The notes beneath the pieces were generated by a model. It saw only the letters and a list, made by a program, of their open reading frames with translations. It did not search any database and was not told the origin of the DNA. Made by a program: the position numbers and the translations under genes. This document shows, one piece after another, positions 27,474 through 36,878 of a stretch of 64,000 nt of DNA. The stretch covers positions 62,001 to 126,000 of the forward strand of contig CAZFLE010000004.1 in NCBI GenBank assembly GCA_964519895.1, in the 5' to 3' direction. The first letter of the stretch is position 1. Every line of letters starts with the position of its first letter. The stretch comes from CAYFPX01 sp964519895. GTDB lineage: Bacteria > Myxococcota_A > UBA796 > CAJQPC01.

Positions 27474-30097
27474 CGCCGCCTCCGGACCAAGCCCAGGCCG
27501 AGCAGCGCCAGCAAGGCGGCGGGCAGCCCGCCCCCGGACCCCGCAGCACAGCCGCAGCCGCCCTGGACCCCAGGCTCATCGCTCAGGGGCGCCGTGTCCT
27601 GGGGCTCCGGCACCGTCGGATCGCTGTCGTGGCTCCCAGTGGCCGTGTCTGTGTCGGTGTCGCTGTCCCCGGAGCCCTCACAGGCCAGATCCGAGCCGTC
27701 GCAGTCCTGGTCGATGCCGTCGTCGCAGATCTCGTCCGCGTCGGGGTAGCTGGCCGGATCGGCCTCGTCGCAGTCCTCCAGACAGCTGAAGCCGTCGGCG
27801 TCGGCGTCGATGCCCAGCCAACAGCCGTCGCCGTCCGGATCGAGCTGCAGATCCCAGATGCCCCGGCCATAGGTCGCGAACCGCATCGTGGTCTCGTGGG
27901 CCAGCCCCTCGATGGACCAGTAGATCGTGACCGGGGCGTCGGCGCCGGTGACGTCGACCCAGGCGTCGTCGTCGGGCCCCCGCATCCAGGCCGCGGTCGA
28001 CGTGCCCGCGAACACCACCCCCGAGCCGTCTGGCGCTTCAGCCAGCCCGTACACAAGGGTGTCCGGCAGGCCTTCGGACCAGGGCATGAAGCTCACACCC
28101 CCGTCGGTGCTCCGGTAGACCGCCGGCACGCCGTAGCCGCTCCCGCCGATGGTCACGGTGTCTCGATCGGTCGACGAAGGGGCGATGGCCTGGCCGTAGT
28201 ACCAGTTGTCGTCGGCGATCAGCGACTGGGACTGGGTCCAGGTCTTGCCCTTGTCGTCGCTGAACCAGACCCGTCCGTGGCTGGTGGCAGCCCAGGCGCG
28301 GTTGGGGTCCACCGGGGAGAAGGTCAGGACCGAGACGTACTCGGCGGTCGCCACCGAGAAGTCGTGGGCCGACCAGGGCCGGGCGTTCCAGGCGTCGCCG
28401 TCCCGGGCGTAGCGGTAGATGTGGGCCGCTGGGAAGAAGAACGCCTCCTTGTCCTCGGGGTCAGCCACGATCGGCGGCAGCCAGGGCACGTAGTCCTCGT
28501 TGGACGGAAAGCTGGCGTAGTGGAGGCGGATGTCCTCCTCGCCCTCCTGGATCAGGATGAAGGTCGGGTAGACCGAGTAGACCAGGTCGTGGGAACCATC
28601 GGAGCTGGTCAGGTGGCCGTAGTCGCCGCTGATGATCTGGTTGAACTCGTAGGCCCCATCGCCCACCTGTTCGACCCCGCTGGTGACCTGGTAGCCCTGG
28701 TCCTGGGCCCCTGCGATCACGTGCTCGGGCACCGCCGAGCTGGTGTGCACGTCGTAGTACTGGCTGACCCGCAGGCCCGTCAGGCTCAGGTTCGAGACCG
28801 TCTCCAGCCCGTCCGCCGACTCGAAGAGCCCGCCGTCGGTGCAGACGTACCAGGTCTCGCCCCCGTCGCCGGTCGGAATCACGTCGATGCCCGGGATGTC
28901 CGCGTGCAGCACGTTTGCGGGGTCGTAGTAGTACTCCCACCATGCGTTCACGATGTCGAAGGAGCTCCCGGCGTCTCTGGTGACCCAGACCTCGACCCCG
29001 CCCCAGGCGAACAGGTCCGGATCGACCATCGACGCGTTCAGGGAGCCCCAGTAGTCCGAGACGTCGTGGACCCGGGCCCAGGTCGCGCCGGCGTCGTCTG
29101 ACCGCCACAGGTGCCGGCTGTCCACCACTGCCCACAGCCGCGGTGCCCCGGCCTCGGAGCCGACCAGCTCGACCCGGCTGCTGTTGGCGCCCAGGCTGCC
29201 CACCTCGACCCAGGAGTCCCCGACGTCGTCGCTCCGCAGCAACAGGTCGTCCACCACCAGGTACAGCGCGGCGCCGCCGCCCCGCGGAGCCCACAGGTCC
29301 CCGGCGTAGTCCCCGAGATCGGCGATCTCGGCGAAGCTGCGGCCGCCGTCGACGGATCGGGTCAGGCTGTAGTGATCGCTGTCCCAGAGCAGCAGGAACA
29401 GGGTCTCGCTGCCGTCGGACAGTTGGAGGAGCCGGCGCACGCTGCCCGGGTCCGTGAGCCCGGTGGGCTCGGTCCAGGTCAAGCCCTCGTCGTCGGTCCA
29501 GTGCAGCAGGCCGCTGTCGGTGGCGGCCAGGATGGTGTCGGTGTCGCCCTCGGCGGTCGGGGCCGTGACCTCGAGCCAGTGGGCGCCGCCGTAGAGGTTG
29601 TCGCCCAGAGGCGTCCACTCGTCGCCCTGGAGCGTGCCGCGCCACACGCCGCCCAGGGACGAGCCCGCGTACAGGTGCGCCCCGTCGGTGCCCGGCCGGG
29701 CCACGTGCATGCGACCGGCCTGGTTCTCGCTGCCGCGCTCGACCCAGACCAGACCGTCTGCGTCGCCCGCGGGGACCGCGTTGAGTGCATTGCGCTTGCT
29801 GATCTGGGCCAGTCCATTGGCCCGCTCCATCGCCTTCCAGTCCACCCCCTCGGCGGTCCGGTGCTTCTCCCGAAACCACTGCTTGCGGCGGGACTTGTTG
29901 TCCGCCTCGGCGGTGGGCGGCAGGCGGTGCTCGGTGGGCTGGGGGATCCGGGACAGGGCTGCCCTGGTGCCAGCAGGCGGGCCCTCGGATCCCACCGGCG
30001 ACGAGGGGATCGCGAACCGACTCTGGGGCGAGGGCAGCATCACCCAGACCACCACATAGGCCAGACCCGCCAACAGCAGCGATCGAGGGGCCTTCAT
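27470..30097 (-). CDS. secreted BNR/sialidase-like propeller protein with MopE repeat and C-terminal tag
   Basis: An 875-residue exported protein. ATG 30097 follows AGGA and precedes the signal MKAPRSLLLAGLAYVVVWVM. A low-complexity N-terminal region is followed by a propeller of repeated Asp-box motifs: SDDAGATW, SDDVGDSW, SDDKGKTW, STDGGVSF. These are typical of sialidase/VPS10-like folds that bind or hydrolyse glycans. The sialidase catalytic Arg triad is not evident, so an enzyme is not claimed. The C-terminus has a MopE-type Asp repeat (DADGFSCLEDCDEADP), a D/T/S linker, GGCGCAAG, a hydrophobic stretch and RRRR. It is the first gene of a two-gene operon with the beta-helix protein. Confidence 0.85.
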   Translation of the reverse strand: MKAPRSLLLAGLAYVVVWVMLPSPQSRFAIPSSPVGSEGPPAGTRAALSRIPQPTEHRLPPTAEADNKSRRKQWFREKHRTAEGVDWKAMERANGLAQISKRNALNAVPAGDADGLVWVERGSENQAGRMHVARPGTDGAHLYAGSSLGGVWRGTLQGDEWTPLGDNLYGGAHWLEVTAPTAEGDTDTILAATDSGLLHWTDDEGLTWTEPTGLTDPGSVRRLLQLSDGSETLFLLLWDSDHYSLTRSVDGGRSFAEIADLGDYAGDLWAPRGGGAALYLVVDDLLLRSDDVGDSWVEVGSLGANSSRVELVGSEAGAPRLWAVVDSRHLWRSDDAGATWARVHDVSDYWGSLNASMVDPDLFAWGGVEVWVTRDAGSSFDIVNAWWEYYYDPANVLHADIPGIDVIPTGDGGETWYVCTDGGLFESADGLETVSNLSLTGLRVSQYYDVHTSSAVPEHVIAGAQDQGYQVTSGVEQVGDGAYEFNQIISGDYGHLTSSDGSHDLVYSVYPTFILIQEGEEDIRLHYASFPSNEDYVPWLPPIVADPEDKEAFFFPAAHIYRYARDGDAWNARPWSAHDFSVATAEYVSVLTFSPVDPNRAWAATSHGRVWFSDDKGKTWTQSQSLIADDNWYYGQAIAPSSTDRDTVTIGGSGYGVPAVYRSTDGGVSFMPWSEGLPDTLVYGLAEAPDGSGVVFAGTSTAAWMRGPDDDAWVDVTGADAPVTIYWSIEGLAHETTMRFATYGRGIWDLQLDPDGDGCWLGIDADADGFSCLEDCDEADPASYPDADEICDDGIDQDCDGSDLACEGSGDSDTDTDTATGSHDSDPTVPEPQDTAPLSDEPGVQGGCGCAAGSGGGLPAALLALLGLGLVRRRR

Positions 30098-30218
30098 CTG
30101 GGCGTCCTGCCTCATCGGGGACGGCACCACCCTACCCCACCGACCCGACCCCCGCAGCGACCCCGACAGGGCACCAGGCAATCCCCCTCAAGTCCCGCTC
30201 GCGCCTGTCCGTACCGCA

Positions 30219-32522
30219 GTGCGCAACTTTCAGGGCGAACCTCCTTTGCGTCCAGACGACCTCACCGCGGACCCTGTCGTCGCCGCGGAGATCGACCGCC
30301 TCAGGGACCGGGTCGGACGGGTGACTGCGCTGGCTGTGCTGACCATCGGCACGCCGCTCGCCAGCTCTCTGCTCATCCAGCACTTCAGCATCGAGCTGCT
30401 GCTGCTCACCGTGCCGGTCTTCGTGTCCATGGTCATCGCCCTCGTCCTGTTCGCGCGACGGGCGGGCCGTGCGGCTCGTCTGATTGTGCTCGGCACCCTG
30501 GTGTTGGCACTCACCGCCCGCTCCATAGCGCTGGGCGGCGTCACGTCGGTGCCCTTCACCGGCTGGGTGATCGTGGTCTTGCTCTCGGCGGTCCTGCTGG
30601 GCACTCGCTCGGCCTGGCTCAGTGCCGCGACCGGCATCGTGCTGGGGTTGACCCTGTTGGCCCTTGAGCTCGGTGGTCAGCTGCCGACCCTGGGCGGGGC
30701 CCAGAGCGCCGCGGCGTCGCTCCCGATCTCGATCGCGCTGTTCCTGGTGGTGGCCTTGCTGGCGTCCAGCCTGGTCGACGCCATGCAACAAGCGCTGGCT
30801 CGCTTCACCACCGCGGACCGGGCCCGGCTCTCCCTGCTCTCCCGGTACAGCCAGGCCGCCGAGGGGGCTCTATTCGGCATCTGGGAGTGGGACCTGACCA
30901 CCAATTCGGTCTGGTCCGGACCGGGGACCCAGGGCCTGCTGGGCGAGGAGCGCGAGGTCGCCATCCTGGAGCAGTGGCAGTGGTTCGACCTGATCCACCC
31001 CGAAGACCACGCCGCAGCCGAGGACTTCTACGCGCGCCTCCAGCGCCCCCCGGCCCGGGACGGCCGGGTGGACCTGCGCATCCGCCACACCAGCCGCGGC
31101 TGGGTGTGGATGCGCTGCCAGGGCACCGTGGTGATCGGCGACGCCGGTCGGCCCACCAGCCTGGTCGGCAGCCTGCGAGACGTGACCGAGCGCAAGCAGC
31201 TCGAGCACACCCTGGAGCACCGCGCGACCCACGACTTCCTGACCGGTCTGCCCAACCGCAAGCACTTCCTGGACAAGCTGGAGAGCCAGCTGCCAGACCG
31301 CCCGGGCGGCAAGCACCGGGACCTGGCCGTGCTCTTCGTCGACCTGGACGGCTTCAAGCTGATCAACGACTCCCTGGGCCACACCGCAGGGGACGAGCTG
31401 CTGATCGAGCTGGCCAAGCGCCTGCGTGAGGTCATCAGCGCCCCCGACATCGTGGCCCGGCTGGGCGGTGACGAGTTCGTGCTGCTGCTCCACGACGTCA
31501 AGCACGTGCAGCACGCCCGGGGTGTGGTCGAACTGATCGAGAAGAGCCTGGCGGACCCGATCCAGCTGGCGGGCCGCGACGTCCACCTGCGCACCAGCAT
31601 TGGCATCCTGATGTGCACCAGCGAGTACACCAGCGCCGAGGACGTCCTGCGGGACGCCGACCTGGCGATGTACTCGGTCAAGGGACGGCCGTCCCAGGCC
31701 GTGGGCGTGTTCGAGCCGACCATGCGGGACCAGATCCGGCAGACCCTGGACCTGGACCAGGACCTGGCGCTGGCCCTGGACAAACGTCAGATCGTGCCCT
31801 GGTACCAGCCCATCGTGGACCTGCGGACCGGCGAGCTCCAAGGCTTCGAGGCCCTGGCTCGCTGGATCAAGCCCTATGGCGAGATCCTGATGCCCGCTGA
31901 GTTCATCCACCGGGCCGAGGCGACCGGACTGGTGACCCGGCTGGACCGGGCCGTGCTGGCCCAGGCCGCTCACATGATCGGCAGCTGGAACCGCTCGGGC
32001 GCCCAGCTCTTCCTGAGCGCCAACCTGTCCGCGCGGCAGTTCACCGACCCGGACCTGGTGGGCTGGGTCGAGGCGATGCTGGCGAACTCGGACCTGGTCC
32101 CCGGCCAGCTCCAGCTGGAGATCACCGAGGCCGCCCTGCTGGCCAAGGACGCGGTGGTGAACCAGACCCTGGGTGGGCTCCAGGCCCTGGGGGTGAAGAT
32201 CGCCCTGGACGACTTCGGCACCGGCTACAGCTCGCTGAGCTACCTGTCGGCCTTCGAGATCCACGTGCTCAAGATCGACCACTCCTTTGTCCAGGAGCGC
32301 GGCGAGCTGGGGCCCGGCCCGATCTGCCAGGCCATCCAGTCCGTGGCCGACTCCCTGGGCATCGACACCGTCGCCGAGGGGGTCGAGAACGAGGCCCAGC
32401 GCGAGGCGCTGCTGGGTCTCGGCTGCACGAAGGGCCAGGGCTTCCTGTTCGGCGCGGCCATGCCACCGGAGCAGGTCTGGTCGTCGGTCGCCCGCTCGAC
32501 GCTCAAGGTGAGCGCCAGCTGA
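30219..32522 (+). CDS. membrane GGDEF-EAL c-di-GMP phosphodiesterase/cyclase
   Basis: A 767-residue protein. About six N-terminal membrane segments (LAVLTIGTPLASSLL, LLLLTVPVFVSMVIALVLF and more) form a sensory membrane region. A PAS/PAC-like domain (GIWEWDLTTNSVW to VGSLRDVTERKQ) follows. The GGDEF domain has an intact ARLGGDEFVLL active loop, but the RxxD inhibitory site reads SAPD, so product inhibition is likely absent. The EAL domain has GFEALARW, LQLEITEAAL, LDDFGTGYSSL and AEGVE, so all catalytic Glu/Asp/Lys positions appear present. It probably makes or breaks c-di-GMP in response to a membrane or ligand signal. GTG 30219 starts just upstream of the first helix. Confidence 0.93.
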   Translation: MRNFQGEPPLRPDDLTADPVVAAEIDRLRDRVGRVTALAVLTIGTPLASSLLIQHFSIELLLLTVPVFVSMVIALVLFARRAGRAARLIVLGTLVLALTARSIALGGVTSVPFTGWVIVVLLSAVLLGTRSAWLSAATGIVLGLTLLALELGGQLPTLGGAQSAAASLPISIALFLVVALLASSLVDAMQQALARFTTADRARLSLLSRYSQAAEGALFGIWEWDLTTNSVWSGPGTQGLLGEEREVAILEQWQWFDLIHPEDHAAAEDFYARLQRPPARDGRVDLRIRHTSRGWVWMRCQGTVVIGDAGRPTSLVGSLRDVTERKQLEHTLEHRATHDFLTGLPNRKHFLDKLESQLPDRPGGKHRDLAVLFVDLDGFKLINDSLGHTAGDELLIELAKRLREVISAPDIVARLGGDEFVLLLHDVKHVQHARGVVELIEKSLADPIQLAGRDVHLRTSIGILMCTSEYTSAEDVLRDADLAMYSVKGRPSQAVGVFEPTMRDQIRQTLDLDQDLALALDKRQIVPWYQPIVDLRTGELQGFEALARWIKPYGEILMPAEFIHRAEATGLVTRLDRAVLAQAAHMIGSWNRSGAQLFLSANLSARQFTDPDLVGWVEAMLANSDLVPGQLQLEITEAALLAKDAVVNQTLGGLQALGVKIALDDFGTGYSSLSYLSAFEIHVLKIDHSFVQERGELGPGPICQAIQSVADSLGIDTVAEGVENEAQREALLGLGCTKGQGFLFGAAMPPEQVWSSVARSTLKVSAS

Positions 32523-32528
32523 GCACCG

Positions 32529-33458
32529 CTAGTCGTCGATCGACTCCTCGCCCGCACAGACCGCGCTCAGGCGGTTGCTGCTGGTCAGCGACTTGTTCAC
32601 GGCGTAGTTCAGCACCAGCGGATCGTCGGGCTCCAGGCCAGCACCGACGGGCTCGGCCCAGACGGCGAGCATGCGCAGGGTCTGATCGCCTTGCTGGGCG
32701 TTGATCTCGACGCTGTAGGTCTGGACCAGCCCGTTCTCGCCAGCGTCGTCCCAGACGGCGTCCTTCTGGTAGGTCACGATGGCGAACAGGCCGATGGTGT
32801 CGTCGCCGACGTCGTACTGGCCGTGGCGGAAGTCCAGGTTGAGCTCGTAGGCGGGCAGGTCGGCGAACAACACCGCCGTGGGGTCGACCTGGTTCACCGT
32901 GAGCAGCAGGGTGCTGTCCACCGTGGTGCTGTCGAAGTCGCTGGCGAACACGTCGGTCTCTTCGGTGACCTCTTCGAACTCGCTGCTGGTCGTGGCGGCC
33001 TCGTAGGCGTCCCGATCGCTGGCGTAGACCCGGTCGTAGCTCTCCCAGTCGTCGTTGAAGACCGAGTCCTGGTCGGGCCGCAGCAGGTACTGCTCGGACT
33101 CGTCCCACGTGCAGTCCATCATCGCCAGGCTGACCACGCCCTTGGAGTTCGTCAGGTCCCGGGCCCCCCAGGTGTCCGTGCTGGGCTCGAGCAGGATCTC
33201 GTCGCTCAGGGGCAGGTGGGACACGTCGTCGGCGCCGAGCTCCCCGACCGTGAACGAGTCCGTGTTGGACGTGGTCGCCGACTCGCCGACCAGCAGGTAG
33301 CCCTCGTCCTCGTACCACTGCATGAAGCCCTGGACCCCGGCCTGGAAGCTGGCGTCGTCGTTGTAGAACTCCCGCATCATGAAGGCGGTGGAGTCGTCCA
33401 GACCCTCGGGAGCCTCGGGTGGGGGCTTGCAGGCGATGGCCAGGGCGAGCAGGGTCAC
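32529..33458 (-). CDS. hypothetical lipoprotein
   Basis: A 309-residue protein from GTG 33458, which has GGAG with 6 nt spacing. The leader MTLLALAIA precedes Cys10. An ATG further upstream would give a longer, Pro-rich start with no ribosome-binding site. The mature protein is acidic and rich in Asp, Thr and aromatic residues, with motifs such as FNDDWESYDRVYASD and LNLDFRHGQYDVGDD. It resembles Myxococcota-restricted lipoproteins of unknown function. It is convergent with the GGDEF-EAL gene and lies downstream of another lipoprotein gene on the same strand. Confidence 0.7.
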   Translation of the reverse strand: MTLLALAIACKPPPEAPEGLDDSTAFMMREFYNDDASFQAGVQGFMQWYEDEGYLLVGESATTSNTDSFTVGELGADDVSHLPLSDEILLEPSTDTWGARDLTNSKGVVSLAMMDCTWDESEQYLLRPDQDSVFNDDWESYDRVYASDRDAYEAATTSSEFEEVTEETDVFASDFDSTTVDSTLLLTVNQVDPTAVLFADLPAYELNLDFRHGQYDVGDDTIGLFAIVTYQKDAVWDDAGENGLVQTYSVEINAQQGDQTLRMLAVWAEPVGAGLEPDDPLVLNYAVNKSLTSSNRLSAVCAGEESIDD

Positions 33459-33522
33459 GGGCGTCTCCGGGGCGGGTCGGGGTGCCAATTAGCCTGCAGG
33501 CAACCGGAGCGACTGTCGAGAG

Positions 33523-34083
33523 TCAGTCCGCAGACGTGAAGTCCGCAGTGGCCGACAGCGTGACCAGGCAGCCGTCGATGCCCAGCCCGTTGGGCGCGCT
33601 GTCCTCGAGATCAGCCTGGATCGGGTCACAGTCGGCGCTGGGCCCCGCCAGGGTGAACAGGATCTCCAGCCCGAAGTCCAGGGTGGCGCCCTGGTCGGTC
33701 AGGACCCAGCGGTCGTCGGCGTCGAGCATGCAGGACCCGCCGTTCTCGATCGGGGTGCGGACGGCGTCCGGGTCGTAGACCAGGTCATGGCCGTCGATGT
33801 CGAACACCACGTCGCCGTCGACACAGGTGCTGCTGTCCGTGGTCCCACACAGCTGATCGAAGGCCTGGGTGCCGTCGTCGCTGACCCGGTAGACCACGTA
33901 GGTGTCCTGTTCGAAGGCCAGAGGACCCAGGTCAGCCCGGAAGTCTTCGGCGTCGCTGCACTGCTGGCCCCAGGCGATGTCGCTGCTGGTCACCTGCCAG
34001 TAGAAGATCAGGCCGTGCTCGTCGGTCGAGGGGCCGGCTTCGCGGGAGCATGCGGTCAGCGACAGGAACAGCAGAGCGGTCAC
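33523..34083 (-). CDS. small Cys-containing hypothetical lipoprotein
   Basis: A 186-residue protein from GTG 34083. The leader MTALLFLSLTA precedes Cys12. The mature part is beta-rich and acidic, with paired Cys residues (QQCSD, QLCGTTDSSTCVDGD, GSCMLDADD, SADCDP, DGCLV) that probably form disulfides. It shares a size class and composition with other lipoproteins here but no motif was recognised. It lies 64 nt upstream of the previous lipoprotein gene on the same strand, so the two may be one unit. It is divergent from the amidase gene at 34182, with 98 bp between. Confidence 0.7.
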   Translation of the reverse strand: MTALLFLSLTACSREAGPSTDEHGLIFYWQVTSSDIAWGQQCSDAEDFRADLGPLAFEQDTYVVYRVSDDGTQAFDQLCGTTDSSTCVDGDVVFDIDGHDLVYDPDAVRTPIENGGSCMLDADDRWVLTDQGATLDFGLEILFTLAGPSADCDPIQADLEDSAPNGLGIDGCLVTLSATADFTSAD

Positions 34084-34181
34084 AGGCCGAGGGTATTCCA
34101 GTATCGCTGAGCCGTCAGCACCCTGGAAACTCGTGCCCGCCGCGGTGGCCCTTCGGCGGATCTCCAGGGTAGGAGCCCCAC

Positions 34182-36878
34182 ATGCTCCTGTGGATCACCG
34201 CCGCCCTGGCCACCCCCTATGTGGAGTGGCTCGACGACACCCTCATCCCCGGCGCGCTGCTCCCCGACGAGCACGACGCCCTGCTCGAGGCCGCCGCCGG
34301 CCGGGCACCTGCCGACGCCACCCACGTCGAGGTGCGGGCCGTGGGCACCGACGGGGTCCCCCGCCGCCTTGACGAGTTCCTGGTGCCGATGGTGCCGGTG
34401 CCGGACAAGGAGCCCGGCCACAAGAGCGCCCCGGCCGACAACCCCGGCCGGGCAGACGGCGCCCTGTCCGGCAGGGCCGTCTACCTGAGCCAGTGCCACG
34501 GCTTCATCTGGTACGACTCGGTCGACGGCTTCACCACCCAGCGGGGCAACCTGTACGACACGGTCGAGGACTTCCACAACCCCGAAGGCGCCAACCAGTA
34601 CCTGACCCGCTACCTCGAGAACGCCGGCGCGGCGGTGTTCACGGTCAAGGAGCGGGACATGAACCGCCGCTCGGCCATCGCCGACAACGACGGCAGTGGC
34701 TACTCCGAGACCGGCAGCGGGTTCACCGGGGGCGCCGCGGGCTTCGCCGAGACCGGCCCCTGGGACTACGGCGACGATCCCTTCGACAGCGGCACGACCC
34801 GGGACTTCCCGGCCGCCGGGGGCGGCGTGGCCACGTGGACCCCGGCCGTGCCGGCCGACGGGGTGTACGGCGTCTACCTGAGCTGGGACTCCGACGCCGG
34901 CCACGCCCCCGACGCCCACTACCGGCTGACCCACCCGGGGGGGGTGATCGATCGGACCTTTGACCAGACCGTGCACGGCAGCACCTGGCAGTACGTGGAG
35001 ACCCTGTGGCTGCCGGCGGGCACCGGCGGCCTCACGGTCGAGCTGATCGCCGACAGCAGCAGCTCAGGGCGCACGCTGAACGCCGACGCCGTCCGCATCG
35101 GCGGGGGCATGGGCGACGTGGTGCGCCACGGCGAGACGTCCGGTCGGCCCCGCTGGGAGGAGGGCGCCATCCAGTACGTGCAGTACAACGGCGCGCCGAC
35201 GAGTGTGTACGACCCCTACCTGGACCAGAACGGCTCCGACCCGAGCAGCCGCAGCCGCTGGGCCGCGTGGGAACACCCCGGGGGCGAGGACGCGGTCTAC
35301 GTGTCCTGGCACTCCAACGCCGGCGGCGGCACAGGCACGAGCGTCTACAGCTACGAGTCCGGCTCCACCCAAGGCGTCGAGGGCTCCGAGGAGCTGAGCG
35401 AGCTGCTGCTCGAGGAGCTGGTCGACGCGATCCGCGCCCAGTGGGACAGCGACTGGACCAGCCGCGGCACCAAGACCGCGGCCTTCAGCGAGGTCAACCC
35501 GAGCCACAACAACGAGATGCCCGCGGCCCTGATCGAGCTGGCCTTCCACGACCACGACGTCGACGTGGAGCTGCTCAAGGAGCCCGCCTTCCGCCGGGAC
35601 ACGAGCCGCGCCATGTACCGGGCGATCACCCGCTACTTCGCCGACCAGGCGGGCACGACCCCGACCTTCCTGCCGGAGCCCCCGGTCGACGTGGCCCTGG
35701 TCCACGACGCCGACGGCAAGCTGTCCCTGAGCTGGTCCCCCGGGCCCAGTGGCTTCCCCCTGGGCGATGCCGCGACCGAGTACCTGGTCTACACCTCGGC
35801 CGATGGCCGGTCCTGGGACAACGGCTTCGCTACCAGCGGCGCCGTGACCACGCTCCAGGTCCCCAAGGGCGACGCCGTGCACGTCAGGGTCGTCGGGGTC
35901 AACAGCGGCGGCCAGAGCTTCCCCAGCGAGGTGGTGTCCGCGCGGCGGGCCCTGGATGGCTCGGCGGTGGCCCTGGTGGTCGGGGCCTTCGACCGCCTGC
36001 AGTCGTCGCTGCTGCCCTGGGAGGCCGTCGGCGGCGCCGTCGGGGACGTCCGACGCATGGAGCTCTGGCGGGTGAACCCCTTTGACGTCATCGCAGCCCA
36101 CGGCCGCGCCCTGGATGGCGCCGGGGTGCCCTTCGACAGCATCGCCGACGAGCGCCTCTCGGACCTGACGCTGAGTGACTACGACCTGGTCATCTGGGCC
36201 GCCGGCGAGGAGTCCACCGCCGACGAGACCCTGTCGGCGACCCAACAGGCGGCCATCACCGCATTCGTCGACGCCGGGGGTGCGTTCTGGATCTCCGGGG
36301 CCGAAGTGCTCTGGGATCTGGACGCCAAGGGCTCGTCCACGGACCAGGCCTTCTGCAGCGACGTCCTGGGCGCCACCCTGGCGAGCGACGACGCAGGCAC
36401 CGATCAGGCCTCGGGCGCCGGGATCCTGGCGGGGCTGGACCTGGGCTTCGCCGAGAGCGACGGCGGTGCCTACCCGATCGAGTACCCCGACGTGCTCGCC
36501 ACGGGCCGAGACGTGGTCGTGTCCTACGGCGACGGCAGTCCGGCCGGGGCTCTGGGGGACCGGGTGTTCCTGCTGGGCTACCCCTTCGAGGTCATCGCCA
36601 GCGAGGCGGATCGCGCCGAGGCCGCGGCCAGACTGGTCGACGCCCTGGTGCCCGGCTGGAGCGACGAAGGCGCCAGTGGACCTGGTGACTCCGGGGGCTC
36701 GAGCGGCGACACGGGCAGCGCCACCGGTGGCCAGGACACCGGCCTGGTGGCGGGGCCCAACGGAACCTGGGACCGCACGCCGCTCCCCACCGGGTGCGGC
36801 TGCGCAACCGGCCGAGCCGGCGCTCCGGTGGCCGCTTGGCTCCTGCTCTGCGCCCTGGTGGCCCGCCGCCGCCGCTGA
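34182..36878 (+). CDS. N-acetylmuramoyl-L-alanine amidase-like protein with golvesin-like insert and C-terminal tag
   Basis: An 898-residue exported protein. Amidase_3 hallmarks are split. GRAVYLSQCHGFIW has a His at 106. After an inserted domain, YVSWHSNAGG has His377, and ALIELAFHDHD has Glu452. Between them, residues about 205-310 match a golvesin-type carbohydrate/polymer-binding domain (ATWTPAVPADGVYGVYLSW, LNADAVRIGG). A fibronectin-like domain and a second module follow to about 800. The tail has a Ser/Gly/Thr/Asp linker, TGCGCATG, a hydrophobic segment and ARRRR. It probably cuts peptidoglycan or a related polymer at the surface. AGGAG lies 6 nt before ATG 34182. The N-terminal leader is short. 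Confidence 0.82.
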   Translation: MLLWITAALATPYVEWLDDTLIPGALLPDEHDALLEAAAGRAPADATHVEVRAVGTDGVPRRLDEFLVPMVPVPDKEPGHKSAPADNPGRADGALSGRAVYLSQCHGFIWYDSVDGFTTQRGNLYDTVEDFHNPEGANQYLTRYLENAGAAVFTVKERDMNRRSAIADNDGSGYSETGSGFTGGAAGFAETGPWDYGDDPFDSGTTRDFPAAGGGVATWTPAVPADGVYGVYLSWDSDAGHAPDAHYRLTHPGGVIDRTFDQTVHGSTWQYVETLWLPAGTGGLTVELIADSSSSGRTLNADAVRIGGGMGDVVRHGETSGRPRWEEGAIQYVQYNGAPTSVYDPYLDQNGSDPSSRSRWAAWEHPGGEDAVYVSWHSNAGGGTGTSVYSYESGSTQGVEGSEELSELLLEELVDAIRAQWDSDWTSRGTKTAAFSEVNPSHNNEMPAALIELAFHDHDVDVELLKEPAFRRDTSRAMYRAITRYFADQAGTTPTFLPEPPVDVALVHDADGKLSLSWSPGPSGFPLGDAATEYLVYTSADGRSWDNGFATSGAVTTLQVPKGDAVHVRVVGVNSGGQSFPSEVVSARRALDGSAVALVVGAFDRLQSSLLPWEAVGGAVGDVRRMELWRVNPFDVIAAHGRALDGAGVPFDSIADERLSDLTLSDYDLVIWAAGEESTADETLSATQQAAITAFVDAGGAFWISGAEVLWDLDAKGSSTDQAFCSDVLGATLASDDAGTDQASGAGILAGLDLGFAESDGGAYPIEYPDVLATGRDVVVSYGDGSPAGALGDRVFLLGYPFEVIASEADRAEAAARLVDALVPGWSDEGASGPGDSGGSSGDTGSATGGQDTGLVAGPNGTWDRTPLPTGCGCATGRAGAPVAAWLLLCALVARRRR

